Source: Lucinisca nassula (Eukaryota > Mollusca > Bivalvia > Lucinida > Lucinidae). From it: DNA of 64,000 bases. A program made the position numbers and the translations under genes. Within the stretch, counting starts at the first letter, position 1. Each line of letters begins with the position of its first letter. Positions 20,301 to 35,300 of the stretch are shown here, piece by piece. The notes under the pieces were generated by a model. The model ran no database searches, was not told where the DNA came from, and saw nothing but the letters and a program-made list of their open reading frames with translations. The stretch is taken from the NCBI GenBank assembly GCA_963580285.1, contig OY757016.1, positions 39,757,124 through 39,821,123 of the forward strand, in the 5' to 3' direction.

Positions 20301-23300
20301 TTATTAGAAGTTTCATGAAAATATCAGAAACGGTTATGGAGCGGACATAGTTAAAATTGCCATTTTTTAATATTCAAAAGCCTATAACTGAAAAAGTAGA
20401 CAATCCAGAGTTTGGGTTCCTGCGCTCTGCACACGTAATATGGTGCTTTACATTTGTGTGAAGTTTCATAAAATTATCTCAAACGGTTTTTGAGTTATCG
20501 AGCAAAGACGGCTAAAATTGATATTTTTCAATATTCAAAGGGAAATAACTCAAAAATTAGGCAATCCAGAGTTATGGTTCCTGCACTCTGCACACCATCT
20601 CATGGTGTTTAATGTTTGTGTGAAGTTTCATGAAAATATGTGAATGGGTTTTAAAGTTATGGAGCGGACACGAAAATTGTTAACAGACACAGACAGACAC
20701 ACAGAAAATACGAAAACCAGAGTTATGGAAAATTGTTAACAGACACAGACAGACACACAGAAAATACGAAAACCAGAGTTATGGTTCTTGCGCTCTGCAC
20801 ATTGTCTCATAGTGCTTAACATTTGTGTGAAGTTTCATGAAATTATCTCAAACGGTTTTCGAGTTATGAAGCGGACACTGTTAAAATTGCCATTTTTCAA
20901 TGTTCAAAGGGCAATAACTCCAAAAATAAGCAATGCAGAGTTATGGTTCCTGCGCTCTGCACATCGTCTCATAGTGCTTAACATTTGTGTGAAGTTTCCT
21001 AAAAATATCTCAAACGGTTTTCGAGTTATGAAGCGGACACAATTAAAATTGCCATTTTTCAATGTTCAAAGGGCAATAACTCCAAAAGTAGGCAATCCAC
21101 AGTTATAATTCCTTCGCTCTGCACATTGTCTTATGGTGTTTAACATTTGTGTGAAGTTTCATGAAAATATGTTAAGCAGATACAAAGTTATGGAGCCAAC
21201 ACAAATTAACGGAATCACGGAATTACGGAAAATGTTCAAAGGGCAATAACTCCAAAAGTAGGCAATCCACAGTTATAATTCCTTCGCTCTGCACATTGTC
21301 TTATGGTGTTTAACATTTGTGTGAAGTTTCATGAAAATATGTTAAGCAGATACAAAGTTATGGAGCCAACACAAATTAACGGAATCACGGAATTACGGAA
21401 AATGTTCAAAGGGCAATAACTCCAAAAGTAGGCAATCCACAGTTATAATTCCTTCGCTCTGCACATTGTCTTATGGTGTTTAACATTTGTGTGAAGTTTC
21501 ATGAAAATATGTTAAGCAGATACAAAGTTATGGAGCCAACACAAATTAACGGAATCACGGAATTACGGAATGACAGAAGGACATGGCAAATCCAATATAG
21601 CCCCACTTTTTCAAAGCGGGGCTATATTTATTTTTATCATATGACATCTGAGATGGTAATAACGCCATGTATTAAATTCGGAAATCAACTTTTTGCAAAT
21701 TAGCTAGATACACCCTGTAACATTACACATACAATGTCCTTAATGATGTCTCGTTTACTAATGGCAGAATATTTAGATTTTTGTAAAACGATTGTGAATA
21801 AAATGTGTTTTAAATGTCATATGATAAATAGAATCTTGCATTTGTACTTATGTATTATTAAATTTATTAAACTTGTTGAGGAAAAGGGATAAAATGCTCG
21901 GCAAAGCCGAACGTTTTATCCCTTTTCCTCAACTCTTTTAATAAATTAAATAATACATGAACACAAATGTAAGATCCCTAGCAAGCCTCTTGACCTGGAG
22001 ATATAGTAAATACATGGTTAGTGTCTTTAATAATCAAATATAATCGGTGAGCCTTAGACAATTTTATAGGGGCGAGCTTTAGCGAGCCCCTATAAAATTG
22101 TCGAGGCGAACATTATATTTTATTATTAAAGACACTATCCATGTATTTAGTTTATACCGCAATTCAAAACAATCAATGGATTTTGCAATAATTTAGCAAA
22201 TTTAAGCAAAATATACAGCAGACTGTGTGGCATGTTAAACAACATGCAGTGCGGTGGCGGGCACACGAAGTATAACGTGACGTCAACGAGTGCAAAGTTT
22301 CTGACGTCACCGCGCCACAAAGACGTAGTATACAACGCGGACGCTCGAATAAAAGTTTCTCACGCTTCACTTTCTGTATAAAAATCTGCAAATAAATAGT
22401 TTATTTTAGCTTTAAAAAATATTTTCAAGGTTGAGACGCAACTGCAGTTTCAGTGTGCAGTTATTCCAACGGGCCATTCAAACGAGGAAAGGCCGAGAAA
22501 GTAAGAATTTAGCTGAAATTTCTGAAAATCTTTTTTAATAAATATTGCAAAGATTTTAACTAGCAGTTTCGTTGTTTTCCCATGTTTGAAAGGTTGCATA
22601 TTATTGATTACACTTGTAAAATAGGGACCTGAAAAGTAGGTCCGGACTATAAACGGTCACTAGACGTATTATAGGTCAGTAGAAGGTATTATAGGTCACT
22701 ACCGATTATAGCGTGCAGTTATTCGACCCCCTTTATTAGGTTACTAGAATGCCTGATTGCGGTATAAATGATGTCTCAAACTACCCTATCTGGAGCAAAT
22801 TTTCGTATTAGAGTCATTGAAGTTTAACTGTAAATTCAAACTTACCCGCTCATGTTTTTTTATCAGCTGAGTTTTCTTGTTGATTTTTCCTGAATGCTGA
22901 AACAGAAGAAAAAAGGAACTGACTAGTGCTTTTGTATGTTTGTATTGGAGTTTAATGGCCCAGTCACCACTATTTTAGGTTATTTTTGAGCCGGTCAGTT
23001 TACCTATCCACACTTTTCCTGGGCAAGCTTATACATGTTATCCATATATCATTGGATCAATACTAAATATTGCTGAATAGATTTCAATTCTAGGGTAGAA
23101 ATAAGGCTTGACATTCTGGGCACATGATTCACATGTAATATCAAGCCTTATTTTCTCTGCATTACGATAACACATCCGTACGAAATAGTGCATTCTTTCA
23201 TATCTCCAAAATTGTGAAATTTCTCATGAAAAATTGTGATATTTTTCTTATTTTTACTCCAAACATAGGTTGTGTGTGCTCGTTAGAACCGCCTCATTGA

Positions 23301-26300
23301 GGCGGTTCTAACGTGTACCCACAACCTATGTCTTGGAGCAGAAATAAGAAGAATAATGTATACCCCCCGTAAACCCCAGTTTTCTCTATATAAAGTGGGG
23401 TTTAGGGGGGTCTTCTTTCACGGACTTGTTCCCGTGATGGTAAAATAAGATAACAAGTCCTTTGAAAATGACATCTGCTAGTCATGATTAGCATTTTAAA
23501 GTTATGAAACATCAAATAACATATGAGCCCCGCCAAGCGAATTTGTGTCCTCGAGCATTCCGTCATGACAAATTTTAACTGCGCATGCTCAGCCATTCAG
23601 AGGGGCCAGGAATGTGGTTTTCCGTCTGAAGGTTCCTCTTGATTCACAGCTTGTATGAGCGAGCAGCGAAGGTTCTGGCGAGACTGCGCGGATGCGCAGG
23701 CTCGCCTGAACCTTCGCTGCTCGCATAGGCGAAAAGTACCAAAATCGCTTGACGGGGCCCATATAATAATGTCAAAATAAGTGAAACAGTCAAAACAGTT
23801 TTTGTTTGTTTGTTTGTATTGGAGTTTAATGGCCAAGTCAACAGTATTTAGGTCATTTTTGAGCTGGTCATTTTACCTATCCACACTTTTCCTGGGCGGG
23901 CATGTACGTAAGCGGTTAACCAGTACAGTGCACATTCTTTTGCAAGAAACTGACAACTACCCTTCTTGAACCAGTGGGAGAGAATGACCATAGAAAATAT
24001 TTCATGATCAGTCTCCATGAGTTAAAAAAAACTGTTTGCCCAGTAGATATTGAGGTATGCTGGACCTGTGCACCAACAGATATCAGATCCCAATATGTTA
24101 AGAAGTCTTTGAAATGAACACCCATACCTCCCACTTTATTTGGGGTTTAAGGGGCTATACATTGTTTCATATTTCAGTTCCAAGACATAGGTTGTGGGTA
24201 CTCATCAGAACCGCCTCCATGAGGCGGTTCTAACGAGCACCCAAAACCTATGTTTGGAGTATAAATAAGGAAAATATCACATACTTTCATCAGAAAAACA
24301 ACCATTTTGGAGACATGAAAGGATGCTCTATGTCACACAAATGTGTTATTCTAATGTTAGGAAAGCCCCCACTGAGATCAGAAACATGAAGCATACCTTA
24401 GCAAAGAATTTTCTGTCAGATTTTGCAGGATTATAAGAAGCAAGGTAGGCAGCAATGAGCAGGTATTTGGAGTAAAACGGCAGCTCCACATGAGATCTGT
24501 AGGACAAACCTGAAAGGTAAAGAAAACATCGGAAATAAGCAATGACTGACAGATGGACTAAATCACAAAATTATTTTTCATGCATATACCAGATGAGGAG
24601 TCCTGGTTTTACCCTGCGACAGAAATTCTTATATCCTACCCAATGATAGGATAAAAATGAAAAAAATCCTCAAGCCTGATGTGTACTGAATGAATGGGAT
24701 GTCATGACTGTTGTTGTTAAGGATGGTGTCATTAAAAACAAGAGGGCCATGATGGCCCTGGGTCGCTCACCTGATCCATAGAGTAACAAGTGGGCCCCGG
24801 GGAGGGCCATTATTGATCCCCAGGGTTATAATGTGCATAATGTTGAGGGAGGTCTAAAAAGGTGAAGCTTCATACCAAATATCAACAAGGGCTATAATTT
24901 GAACAATCTTGGCAAAGGTCCACTAGATGAAGGTACAAACCAAATATCAAAGACCTGGGCCTTGCGGTTTCAGAGAAGAATATTTTTTTAAAGATATTCC
25001 CTACATAAGCCTATGTAAAACCAAATGGCCCCAGGGCGGAGGCATTTTTGGCCTCAGGGCTATAATTTAAACAATCTTGATAGCGGTCCACTAGATGAAG
25101 CTTCACACCAAATATCAAAGACCTGGGCCTTGCTGTTTCAGAGAAGATTTTCAAAGATCTCTATATATATAAGTCTATGTAAAACCAAAGGGCCCCGGGG
25201 CAGGGGCATTTGTGGCCAGAGGGCTATAATTTTAACAATCTTGGTAGAGGTCCGAAAGATGAAGCTCCATACCAAATATCAAAGACATGGGCCTTGCAGT
25301 TTCAGAGAAGAAGATTTTTAAAGATTTCCCTATATAAGTCTATGTAAAACCAAAGGGTCTCGGGGCCGGGGCATTTTTGGCCCCAGGGCTATAATTTGAA
25401 CAGTCTTGATAGAGGTCCACTAGATGAAATTTCACACCAAATATCAAAGACCTGGCCGTGTGGTTTCACAGAAGAAGATTTTTAAAGATTTTCCCTATAT
25501 AAGTCTATGTAAAACCAAAGGGTTCCGAGGCGGGGGCATTTTTGGCCCCAGCACTATAATTTGAACAATCTTGGTAGTGGTCCACTAGATGAAGCTTCAT
25601 ACCAAATAGCAAAGACTTGGGCCTTGCAGTTTCAGAGAACAAGATTTTTAAAGATTTTCCCTATATATGCCCATGTAAAACCAAAGGGCCCAGGGGCAAG
25701 GGCATTTTTGGCCCCAGCAATATAATTTGAACGATCTTGGTAGGGGTCCACTAGATGAAGCTTCATACCAAATATCAAAGACCTGGGCTTTGCGGTTTCA
25801 GGGAAGAAGATTTTTACAGATTATCCCTATATAAGCCCATGTAAAACCAAAGGGCCCCAGGGTGGGGGCATTTTTGGCCCCAGCACTATAATTTGAACAA
25901 TCTTGGTAGGGGTCCACTAGATGAAGCTTCATACCAAATATCAAAGACCTGGGCCTCGTGGTTTCAGAGAAGAAGATTTTTGAAGATTTTCCCAATATAA
26001 GCCTATGTCAAACCAAAGGGCCCCGGGGCGTGGGCATTTTTAGCCCGAGCACTTTAATTTGAACAATCTTGATAGGGGTCTACTAGATGAAGCTTCTTAC
26101 CAAATATCAAAGACCTGGGGCTTGTGGTTTCAGAGAAGAAGATTTTTTAAGTTTTCGGTGAAAAAATCTATTTTTGGCTCCTGTGACCTATATGTGCAAT
26201 GGACCGGAACCATTTGAACAACTCTGAAAGGGGCCCACCTAAGGATCATTCCTGTGAAGTTTGGTCAAAATCCGATCAGTGGTTTCGGAGGAGATGTCGT

Positions 26301-29300
26301 TTGAAGAAATTGTTTACGCACAGATGACAAGACAAAATGTGATCCTAATATTAAACACAAGAGGGCCCAGAGGGCCCTGGTTCGCTCACCTGATCCAAAG
26401 CATAACAAGTGGGCCCCGGGCAGGGTCAATTTTGGCCCCAGGGCTAAAATTTGAACAATCTTGGTAGAGGTCCACAAGATGAAGCTTCATATCTAATATG
26501 AAAGACCTGGGCTTTCTGGTTTCAGAAAAGAAGATTTTAAAGGTTTACCCTGCATATAGAAGTCTATGTAAAACAAGATTTTCCCTATATAAGTCTATGT
26601 AAAACCAAAGGGTCCCGGAGCGGGGGCATTTTTGGCCCCAGGGCTATAATTTGAACAATCTTGGTAGAGGTCCACTAGCTGAAGCTTCATAACAAATATC
26701 AAAGACCTAAGCCTTGTGTTTCAGAGAAGATGATTTTTAAAGATTTTCCCTATATAAGTCTATGTAAAACCAAAGGGCCACATGGCGGGGGCATTTTTGG
26801 TCTCAGGCCTATAATTTGAACAATCTTTATAGAGGTCCACTAGCTGAAGCGTCATAACAAATATCGAAGACCTCAGCCTTGTGGTTTCAGAGAAGAAGAT
26901 TTTTCAAGATTTTCCCTATATAAGTCTATGTAAAACCAAAGGGCCCCAGAGCGGGGGCATTTTTGGCCCCAGGGCTATAATTTGAACAATCTTGGTAGAG
27001 GTCCACAAGATGAAGCTTCATACCAAATATCAAAGACCTGGGCCTTGAAGTTTCAGAGAAGATTTTTCAAGATTTTCCCTATATAAGCCTATGTAAAACA
27101 AAAGGGCCCTGGTGCGGGGGCATTTTTGGCCCCAGCACTATAATTTGAACAATCTTGGTAGGGGTCTACTAGATGAAGCTTCATACCAAATATCAAAGAC
27201 CTGGGCCTTGCGGTTTCAGAAAAGAAGATTTTTCAAGATTTTCCCTATATAAGCCCATGTAAAACCAAAGGGCCCCCGTGCAGGGGGCATTTTTAGCTCC
27301 TGCACTATAATTTGAACAATCTTGGTAGGGATCCACTAGATGAAGCTTCATACCAAATATCAAAGACCTGGGCCTTGCGGTTTCAGAGAAGAAGATTTTT
27401 AAAGATTTTCCCTATATAAGTCTATGTAAAACCAAAGGGCCCCCATGCGGGGGCATTTTTAGCTCCAGCACTATAATTTGAACAATCTTGGTAGGGGTCC
27501 ACTAGATAAAGCTTCATACCAAATATCAAAGACCTGGGCCTTGCGGTTTCAGAGAAGAAGATTTTTCAAGATTTTCCCTATATAAGCCCATGTAAAACCA
27601 AAGGGCCCCCGTGCGGGGGCATTTTTTGCTCCAGCACTATAATTTGAACAATTTTGGTAGGGGTTCACTAGATGAAGCTTCATACCAAATATCAAAGATC
27701 TGGGCCTTGCGGTTTCAGAGAAGAAGATTTTTAAAGATTTTCCCCATATAAGTCCATGCAAAACCAAAGGGCCCCCATGCGGGGGCATTTTTGGCCCCAG
27801 CACTATAATTTGAACAATCTTGGTAGGGGTCCACTAGATGAAGCTTCATACCAAATATCAAAGACCTGGGCCTTGCGGTTTCAGAGAAGAAGATTTTTCA
27901 AGATTTTCCCTATAATAGCCCATGTAAAACCAAAGGGCCCCCCTGCGGGGGCATTTTTAGCTTCAGCACTATAATTTGAACAATCTTGGTAGGGGTTCAC
28001 TAGATAAAGCTTCATACCTAATATCAAAGACCTGGGCCTTGCGGTTTCAGAGAAGAAGAGTTTTAAAGATTTTCCCTATATAAGTCCTTGTAAAACCAAA
28101 GGGCCCCCGTGCGGGGGCATTTTTGGCCCCAGCACTATAATTTGAACAATCATGGTAGGGGTCCACTAAATGAAGCTTCATACCAAATATCAAAGACCTG
28201 GGCCTTGGGGTTTCAGAGAAGAAGATTTTTCAAGATTTTCCCTATATAAGCCCATGTAAAACCAAAGGGCCCCCATGCAGGGGCATTTTTAGCTCCAGCA
28301 CTATAATTTGAACAATCTTGGTAGGGGTCCACTAGATGAAGCTTCATACCAAATATCAAAGACCTGGGCCTTGCGGTTTCAGAGAAGATTTTTAAAGATT
28401 TTCCCTATATAAGCCCATGTAAAACCAAAGGGCCCCCTGTGCGGGGGCATTTTTGGCCCCAGCACTATAATTTGAACAATCTTGGTAGGGGTCCACTAGA
28501 TGAAGCTTCATACCAAATATCAAAGACCTGGGCCTTGCTGTTTCAGAGAAGAAGATTTTTCAAGATTTTCCCTATATAAGCCCATGTAAAACCAAAGGGC
28601 CCCCATGCGGGGGCATTTTTAGCTCCAGCACTATAATTTGAACAATCTTGGTAGGGGTCCACTAGATGAAGCTTCATACCAAATATCAAAGATCTGGGAC
28701 TTGCGGTTTTAGAGAAGAAGATTTTTTAAGATTTTCCCCATATAAGCCCATGCAAAACCAAAGGGCCCCCGTGCAGGGGCATTTTTGGCCCCAGCACTAT
28801 AATTTGAACAATCTTGGTAGGGGTCCACTAGATGAAGCTTCATACCAAATATCAAAGACCTGGGCCTTGCTGTTTCAGAGAAGAAGATTTTTCAAGATTT
28901 TCCCTATATAAGCCCATGTAAAACCAAAGGGCCCCCATGCGGGGGCATTTTTAGCTCCAGCACTATAATTTGAACAATCTTGGTAGGGGTCCACTAGATG
29001 AAGCTTCATACCAAATATCAAAGATCTGGGCCTTGCGGTTTTAGAGAAGAAGATTTTTTAAGATTTTCCCCATATAAGCCCATGCAAAACCAAAGGGCCC
29101 CCGTGCGGGGGCATTTTTGGCCCCAGCACTATAATTTGAACAATCTTGGTAGGGGTCCACTAGATGAAGCTTCATACCAAATATCACAGACCTGGGCCTT
29201 GCGGTTTCAGAGAAGAAGATTTTTTAAGTTTTCGGTGAAAAAAATCTATTTTTGGCTCCTGTGACCTATATAAGCAATGGACCGGAACCATTTGAACAAC

Positions 29301-32300
29301 TTTGAAAGGGGACCACCTAAGGATCATTCCTGTGAAGTTTGGTCAAAATCCTATCAGTGGTTTAGGAGGAGATGTCGTTTGAAGAAAAGTTTACGGACGC
29401 ACGGACGCACGCACGCACGACGGACAAAAAGTGATCCCAAAAGCTCACCTTGTCACTACGTGACAGGTGAGCTAACAAGAGGACCATGATGGCCCTGGAT
29501 CGCTCACCTAACAAGTGGGCCCCAAAGGGCCCTGGGGCAGGGGCATTTGTGGCCCCAGGGCTATAATTTTAACAATCTTGGTAGAGGTCCACTAGCTGAA
29601 GCTTCATAACAAATGTCAAAGACCTAGGCCTTGTGGTTTCAGAGTAGAAGATTTTTCAAGATTTTCCCTATACAAATCTATGAAAAACAAAAGGGCCCAG
29701 GAGCGGGGGCATTTTTGGCCCCAGGGCTATTTTTTGAACAATCTTGATAGAGGTCCACAAGATGAAGCTTCATAGCAAATATCAAAGACCTGGGCCTTGC
29801 AGTTTCAGAGAAGAAGATTTTTAAAGATTTTCCCTATATAAGCCTATGTAAAACCAAAGGGCCCCGGGGTGGGGGCATTTTTTGCCCCAGCACTATAATT
29901 TGAACAATCTTGGTAGGGGTCCACTAGATGAAGCTTCATACCAAAGAGCAAAGACCTGGGCCCTGCAGTTTCAGAGAACAAGATTTTTTAAAGATTTTCC
30001 CAATATAAGCCCATGTAAAACCAAAGGGCCCTGGGGCGGCGCATTTTTTGCCCCAGCACTATAATTTGAACAATCTTGGTAGGGGTCCACTAGATGAAGC
30101 TTCATACCAAATATCAAAGACCTGGGCCTTGCAGTTTCAGAGAAGAAGATTTTTAAAGGTTTTCCCTATATAAGCCTATGTAATACCAAAGGGCCCCGGG
30201 GCGGGGGCATTTTTGGCCTCAGCACTATAATTTGAACAATCTTGGTAGGGGTCCATAAGGTGAAGATTCATACCAAATATAAAAGACCTGGGCCTTGCAG
30301 TTTCAGAGAAGAAGATTTTTAAAGATTTTCCCTATATAAGCCCATGTAAAACCAAAGGGCCCCGGGGCGGGGGCATTTTGGGCCCCAGCACTATAATTTG
30401 AACAATCTTGGTAGGGGTCCATAAGATGAAGATTCATACCAAATATCAAAGACCTGGGCCTTGCGGTTTCAGAGAAGAAGATTTTTAAAGATTTTCCCTA
30501 TATAAGCCCATGTAAAACCAAAAGGCCCCGGGGCGGGGGCATTTTTGGCCCCAGCACTATAATTTGAACAATCTTGGTAGGGGTCCACTAGATGAAGTTT
30601 CATACTAAATATCAAAGACCTGGGCCTTGCGGTTTCAGAGAAGAAGATTTTTTAAAGATTTTCCCTATATAAGCCTATGTAAAACCAAAGGGCCCCGGGG
30701 CGGGGGCATCTTTGGCCCCAGCACTATAATTTGAACAATCTTGGTAGGGGTCCACCAGATGAAGATACATACTAAATATCAAAGACCTGGGCCTTGCAGT
30801 TTCAGAGAAGAAGATTTTTAAAGATTTTCCCTATATAAGCCTATGTAAAACCAAAGGGCCCTGGGGCGGGGGCATATTTGGCCCCAGCACTATAATTTGA
30901 ACAATCTTGGTAGGGGTTCACTAGATGAAGCTTCATACCAAATATCAAAGACCTGGGCCTTGCAGTTTCAGAGAAGAAGATTTTTTAAGTTTTTGGTGAA
31001 AAAAATCTATTTTTGGCTCCTGTGACCTATATGTGCAATGGACCGGAACCATTTGAACAACTTTGAAAGGGGACCACCTAAGGATCATTCCTGTGAAGTT
31101 TGGTCAAAATCCAATCACTGGTTTAGGAGGAGATGTCGTTTGAAGAAATTGTTTACGCACGGACGGACGCACGGACGGACACACACACGGACGGACGACG
31201 GACAAAAAATGATCCCAAAAGCTCACCTCGTCACTACGTGACAGTGAGCTAACAAGAGGGCCCAGAGGGCCCTGGTTCGCTCACCTGATCCAATGTATAA
31301 CAAGTGGGGCCCGGGCAGAGTCAATTTTGGCCCCAGGGCTATAATTTGAACAATCTTGGTAGAGGTCCGCAAGATGAAGCTTCATATTGAATATGAAAGA
31401 CCTGGGCTTTCTGGTTTCAGAGAAGAAGATTTTAAAGGTGTACCCTGCATATTGAAGTCTATGTGAAAAAATTTCCCTATATAAGTCTATGTTAAACCAA
31501 AGGGCCCCGGAGCAGGGGCATTTTTGGCCCCAGGGCTATAATTTGAACAATCTTGGTAGAGGTCCACTAGCTGAAGCTTCATAACAAATATCAAAGACCT
31601 AAGCCTTGTGTTTCAGAGAAGATGATTTTTAAAGATTTTCCCTATATAAGTCTATGTAAAACTAGAGGGGCCACATGGCGGAGGCATTTTTGGTCTCAGG
31701 GCTATAATTTGAACAATCTTTATAGAGGTCCACTAGCTGAAGCTTCATAACAAATATCGAAGACCTAAGCCTTGTGGTTTCAAAGAAGGAGATTTTTCAA
31801 GATTTTCCCTATATACGTCTATGTAAAACCAAAGGGCCCCGGAGCGGGGGCATTTTTGGCCCCAGGGCTATAATTTGAACAATCTTGGTAGAGGTCCACA
31901 AGATGAAGCTTCATAACAAATATCAAAGACCTGGGCCTTGCAGTTTCAGAGAAGAAGATTTTTCAAGATTTTCCCTATATAAGCCTATGTAAAACAAAAG
32001 GGCCCTGGTGAGGGGGCATTTTTGGCCCCAGCACTATAATTTGAATAATCTTGGTAGGGGTCCACTAGATGAAGCTTCATACCAAATATCAAAGACCTGG
32101 GCCTTGCGGTTTCAGAGAAGAAGATTTTTCAAGATTTTCCCTATATAAGCCCATGTAAAACCAAAGGGCCCCCGTGTGGGGGGCATTTTTAGCTCCAGCA
32201 CTATAATTTGAACAATCTTGGTAGGGGTCCACTAGATGAAGCTTCATACCAAATACCAAAGACCTGGGCCTTGCGGTTTCAGAGAAGAAGATTTTTAAAG

Positions 32301-35300
32301 ATTTTCCCAATATAAGCCTATGTAAAACAAAAGGGCCCTGGTGCGGAGGCATTTTTGGCCCCAGCACTATAATAAGAACAATCTTGGTGGGGTCCACTAG
32401 ATGAAGCTTCATACCAAATATCAAAGACCTGGGCCTTGCGGTTTCAGAGAAGAAGATTTTTCAAGATTTTCCCTATATAAGCCCATGTAAAACCAAAGGG
32501 CCCCTGTGCGGGGGCATTTTTAGATCCAGCACTATAATTTGAACAATCTTGGTAGGGGTCCACTAGATAAAGCTTCATACCAAATATCAAAGACCTGGGC
32601 CTTGCGGTTTCAGAGAAGAAGATTTTTAAAGATTTTCCCTATATAAGTCTATGAAAAACCAAAGGGCCCCCATGCGGGGGCATTTTTGGCCCCAGCACTA
32701 TAATTTGAACAATCTTGGTAGGGGTCCACTAGATGAAGCTTCATACCAAATATCAAAGACCTGGGCCTTGCGGTTTCAGAGAAGAAGATTTTTCAAGATT
32801 TTCCCTATATAAGCCCATGTAAAACCAAAGGGCCCCCCTGCGGGGGCATTTTTAGCTCCAGCACTATAATTTGAACAATCTTGGTAGGGGTCCACTAGAT
32901 GAAGCTTCATACCAAATATCAAAGACCTGGGCCTTGCCGTTTCAGAGAAGAAGATTTTTAAAGATTTTCCCGAAAAGCCCATATAAAACCAAAGGGCCCC
33001 CGTGCGGGGGCATTTTTGGCCCCAGCACTATAATTTGAACAATCTTGGTAGGGGTCTACTAGATGAAGCTTCATACCAAATATCAAAGACCTGGGCCTTG
33101 CGGTTTCAGAGAAGAAGATTTTTTAAGTTTGCGGTGAAAAAATCTATTTTTGGCTACTGTGACCTATATGTGCAACAGACCGGAACCATTTGGACAACTT
33201 TGAAAGGGGACCACCTAAAGATCTTTCCTGTGATGTTTGGTCAAAATACGATCAGTGGTTTAGGAGGAGATGTCGTTTGAAGAAAAGTTTACGCACGCAC
33301 GCACGGACGCACGACGGACAAAAAGTGATTCCAAAAGCTCACCTTGTCACTACGTGACAGGTGAGCTAATAATGTGACATCACTAAAGGTCACATGAAAG
33401 ACTATTTCTCGGGATCACAGAGGCTCGCCTCCTAGCTAGAGTGATCTTTTAGTGCTGTTTCAACTTTAACAGACTGCATAATCTTCCACATTTATCCTTT
33501 ATCCTGCTGAATAAATTACTTAAGCCACATCCCTTTCCAACTATCCACCAATAAAATTACTTGATATACTACCGTAAAAATTCGGCTATAAGGCGATTCG
33601 GCTATAAGACGGGACCCCTTTTTCAGTTCTTCTAATGTGGGATTTTGCTTATACTCTTTTATAAGACGGGTCAAATTTTTGCCATATCTGTCGGGGCCTA
33701 TCTGCTACCGCTAGATGCCGTTTAGATGTGAGAAATCGGCCTTTTTTTCGCCAGAAAACCCCTCTACTTACCCCTCACATGGCTTTGTTTATGTCTGTTG
33801 ACATAATGTCTTCGTTTGTGAGAGTTACAAAGAGAGACAACTCTTACTGAATCTGAATCGGTAGGTCTATTAAGCGTCTGGAAAAGGGGGAAACGTCGGG
33901 CCGATAGGTCGTATCGCTGTCGGCCCGGTACATGCTTTGCTGGCTAAGACTTCTATTTAATAGACGACAGGGCTGCCAAATCCATTTCCCGGCTGCCCGA
34001 GACAAGACCGAAATCGCGCTGGGCAAGTGCAAAAAAAAAAATCGTCTACAACCGTCAGTCTTTCTGAGTCCTTAAATCCGGTATAACTAGACCAGTAAGT
34101 AAATCGCAATAATTAATGCAGACAAACCATCTGTGTATTTATTACGGTTCAAGTATGACACTATTGTTAATCCCTGTCATATAATTGCCACCCTGCGGTG
34201 CGTGTCGATAAGGTGTGAAAATCTGGTCAAGTTATGTCTCGTATTTACGTTTATCCTCCAATCATAAAATTTAATCCACAATCAATGTGCAAATGATTTA
34301 ATCACTCCTCAGACAATTAGCTACATCTAACAGTATAAGTTTGCATTACAAAAAATGGACTATTCTACGATCTCATGAATGTTTATGTTTTGGCGCCTAA
34401 CAGCAGACGCTGGGCGAGAAAAGTCGAACGCTGTTGTTGGTTATTGACACGGAGCTTCTGGGGATAATTCGGGAGCTGTGCAAAGCGCTGGTTTTCTATC
34501 CACCTCTATTCACAACCGTTTAGCTATCGAGAAAATATTTTTTACCGGTTCCTAACGTTTTTTTGTATGAACGAGATACACACAATGACATTAAACACGT
34601 GTTGGGGTGCTGGCGTCCGATGACGTCATTTACCGATCGCGTGCAGAAAAATGGAAGCGTCGGTTTGTGGGCGGCGATTTATATCAATTCAAAAATCATC
34701 GATCGGCATTTTCCGTATGTCTGGTCTTCGCCGGACATTGCCGGAAAAAGCATGCAGTCCATGACCTCGGCTATAAGACGGGGTCAATTTTTCGGGCTCA
34801 TTTTGGAGGGAAAAATCCTCGTCTTATAGCCGAATTTTTACGGTAGGTATGTGTGTGTGTGTGTTTTAGTTTTACTTCCCACAAAAAGCTAAGGTCATAA
34901 AGAAAGGAGACCTTGGTTTAAAGTCTCATTCGAAAGTCTGGAGAAGCCTGGGATGGATCCTGTGATCATTACTTGATATAATGTATTCATTCAATTCACG
35001 AACTGCATGACAAACAGTGTAGATCCTGATCAGATGGCTTCTTCAGAAGCCATCTGATCTGGATCTACACTGTTTGCAAAGATAGGGGTTGTGTTCAGTG
35101 GGTTAAAGGTTAATTGGTGTCAGTTATATTTCTTGAAATGGCATTGGTACATGTATGCTTATTAGATCATGTCAACTAATTACGTCAAATACTGTACATT
35201 CATTCATTATCTGGCTTAACCCATTCTGTACTGAATGGAATCTTCCACCTTATATATAGCATAACTTCATTTCAAAATTTAGAGGTGTCAGAGTAGTTTA

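Larger units (their letters stand above)
33480..35110. mobile_element. MITE M3, split by later insertions
   Basis: The left part is TTTATCCTGCTGAATAAATT to AAAATTACTTGATATA (33568). The right part resumes at 34968 with ATTACTTGATATAATGTATT and the palindrome CAAACAGTGTAGATCCTGAT...GGATCTACACTGTTTG (35014 onward), ending at GGGTTAA. The 13-base ATTACTTGATATA is present on both sides of the inserted DNA. Confidence 0.7.

Noticed and set aside
24739..33280. Many plus- and minus-strand frames of 60-110 codons with [14 protein letters not shown] or [15 protein letters not shown] text
   Set aside because: They follow the 165 bp alpha unit, occur on both strands and in shifting frames, and have no domain. 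They are translations of tandem repeats.
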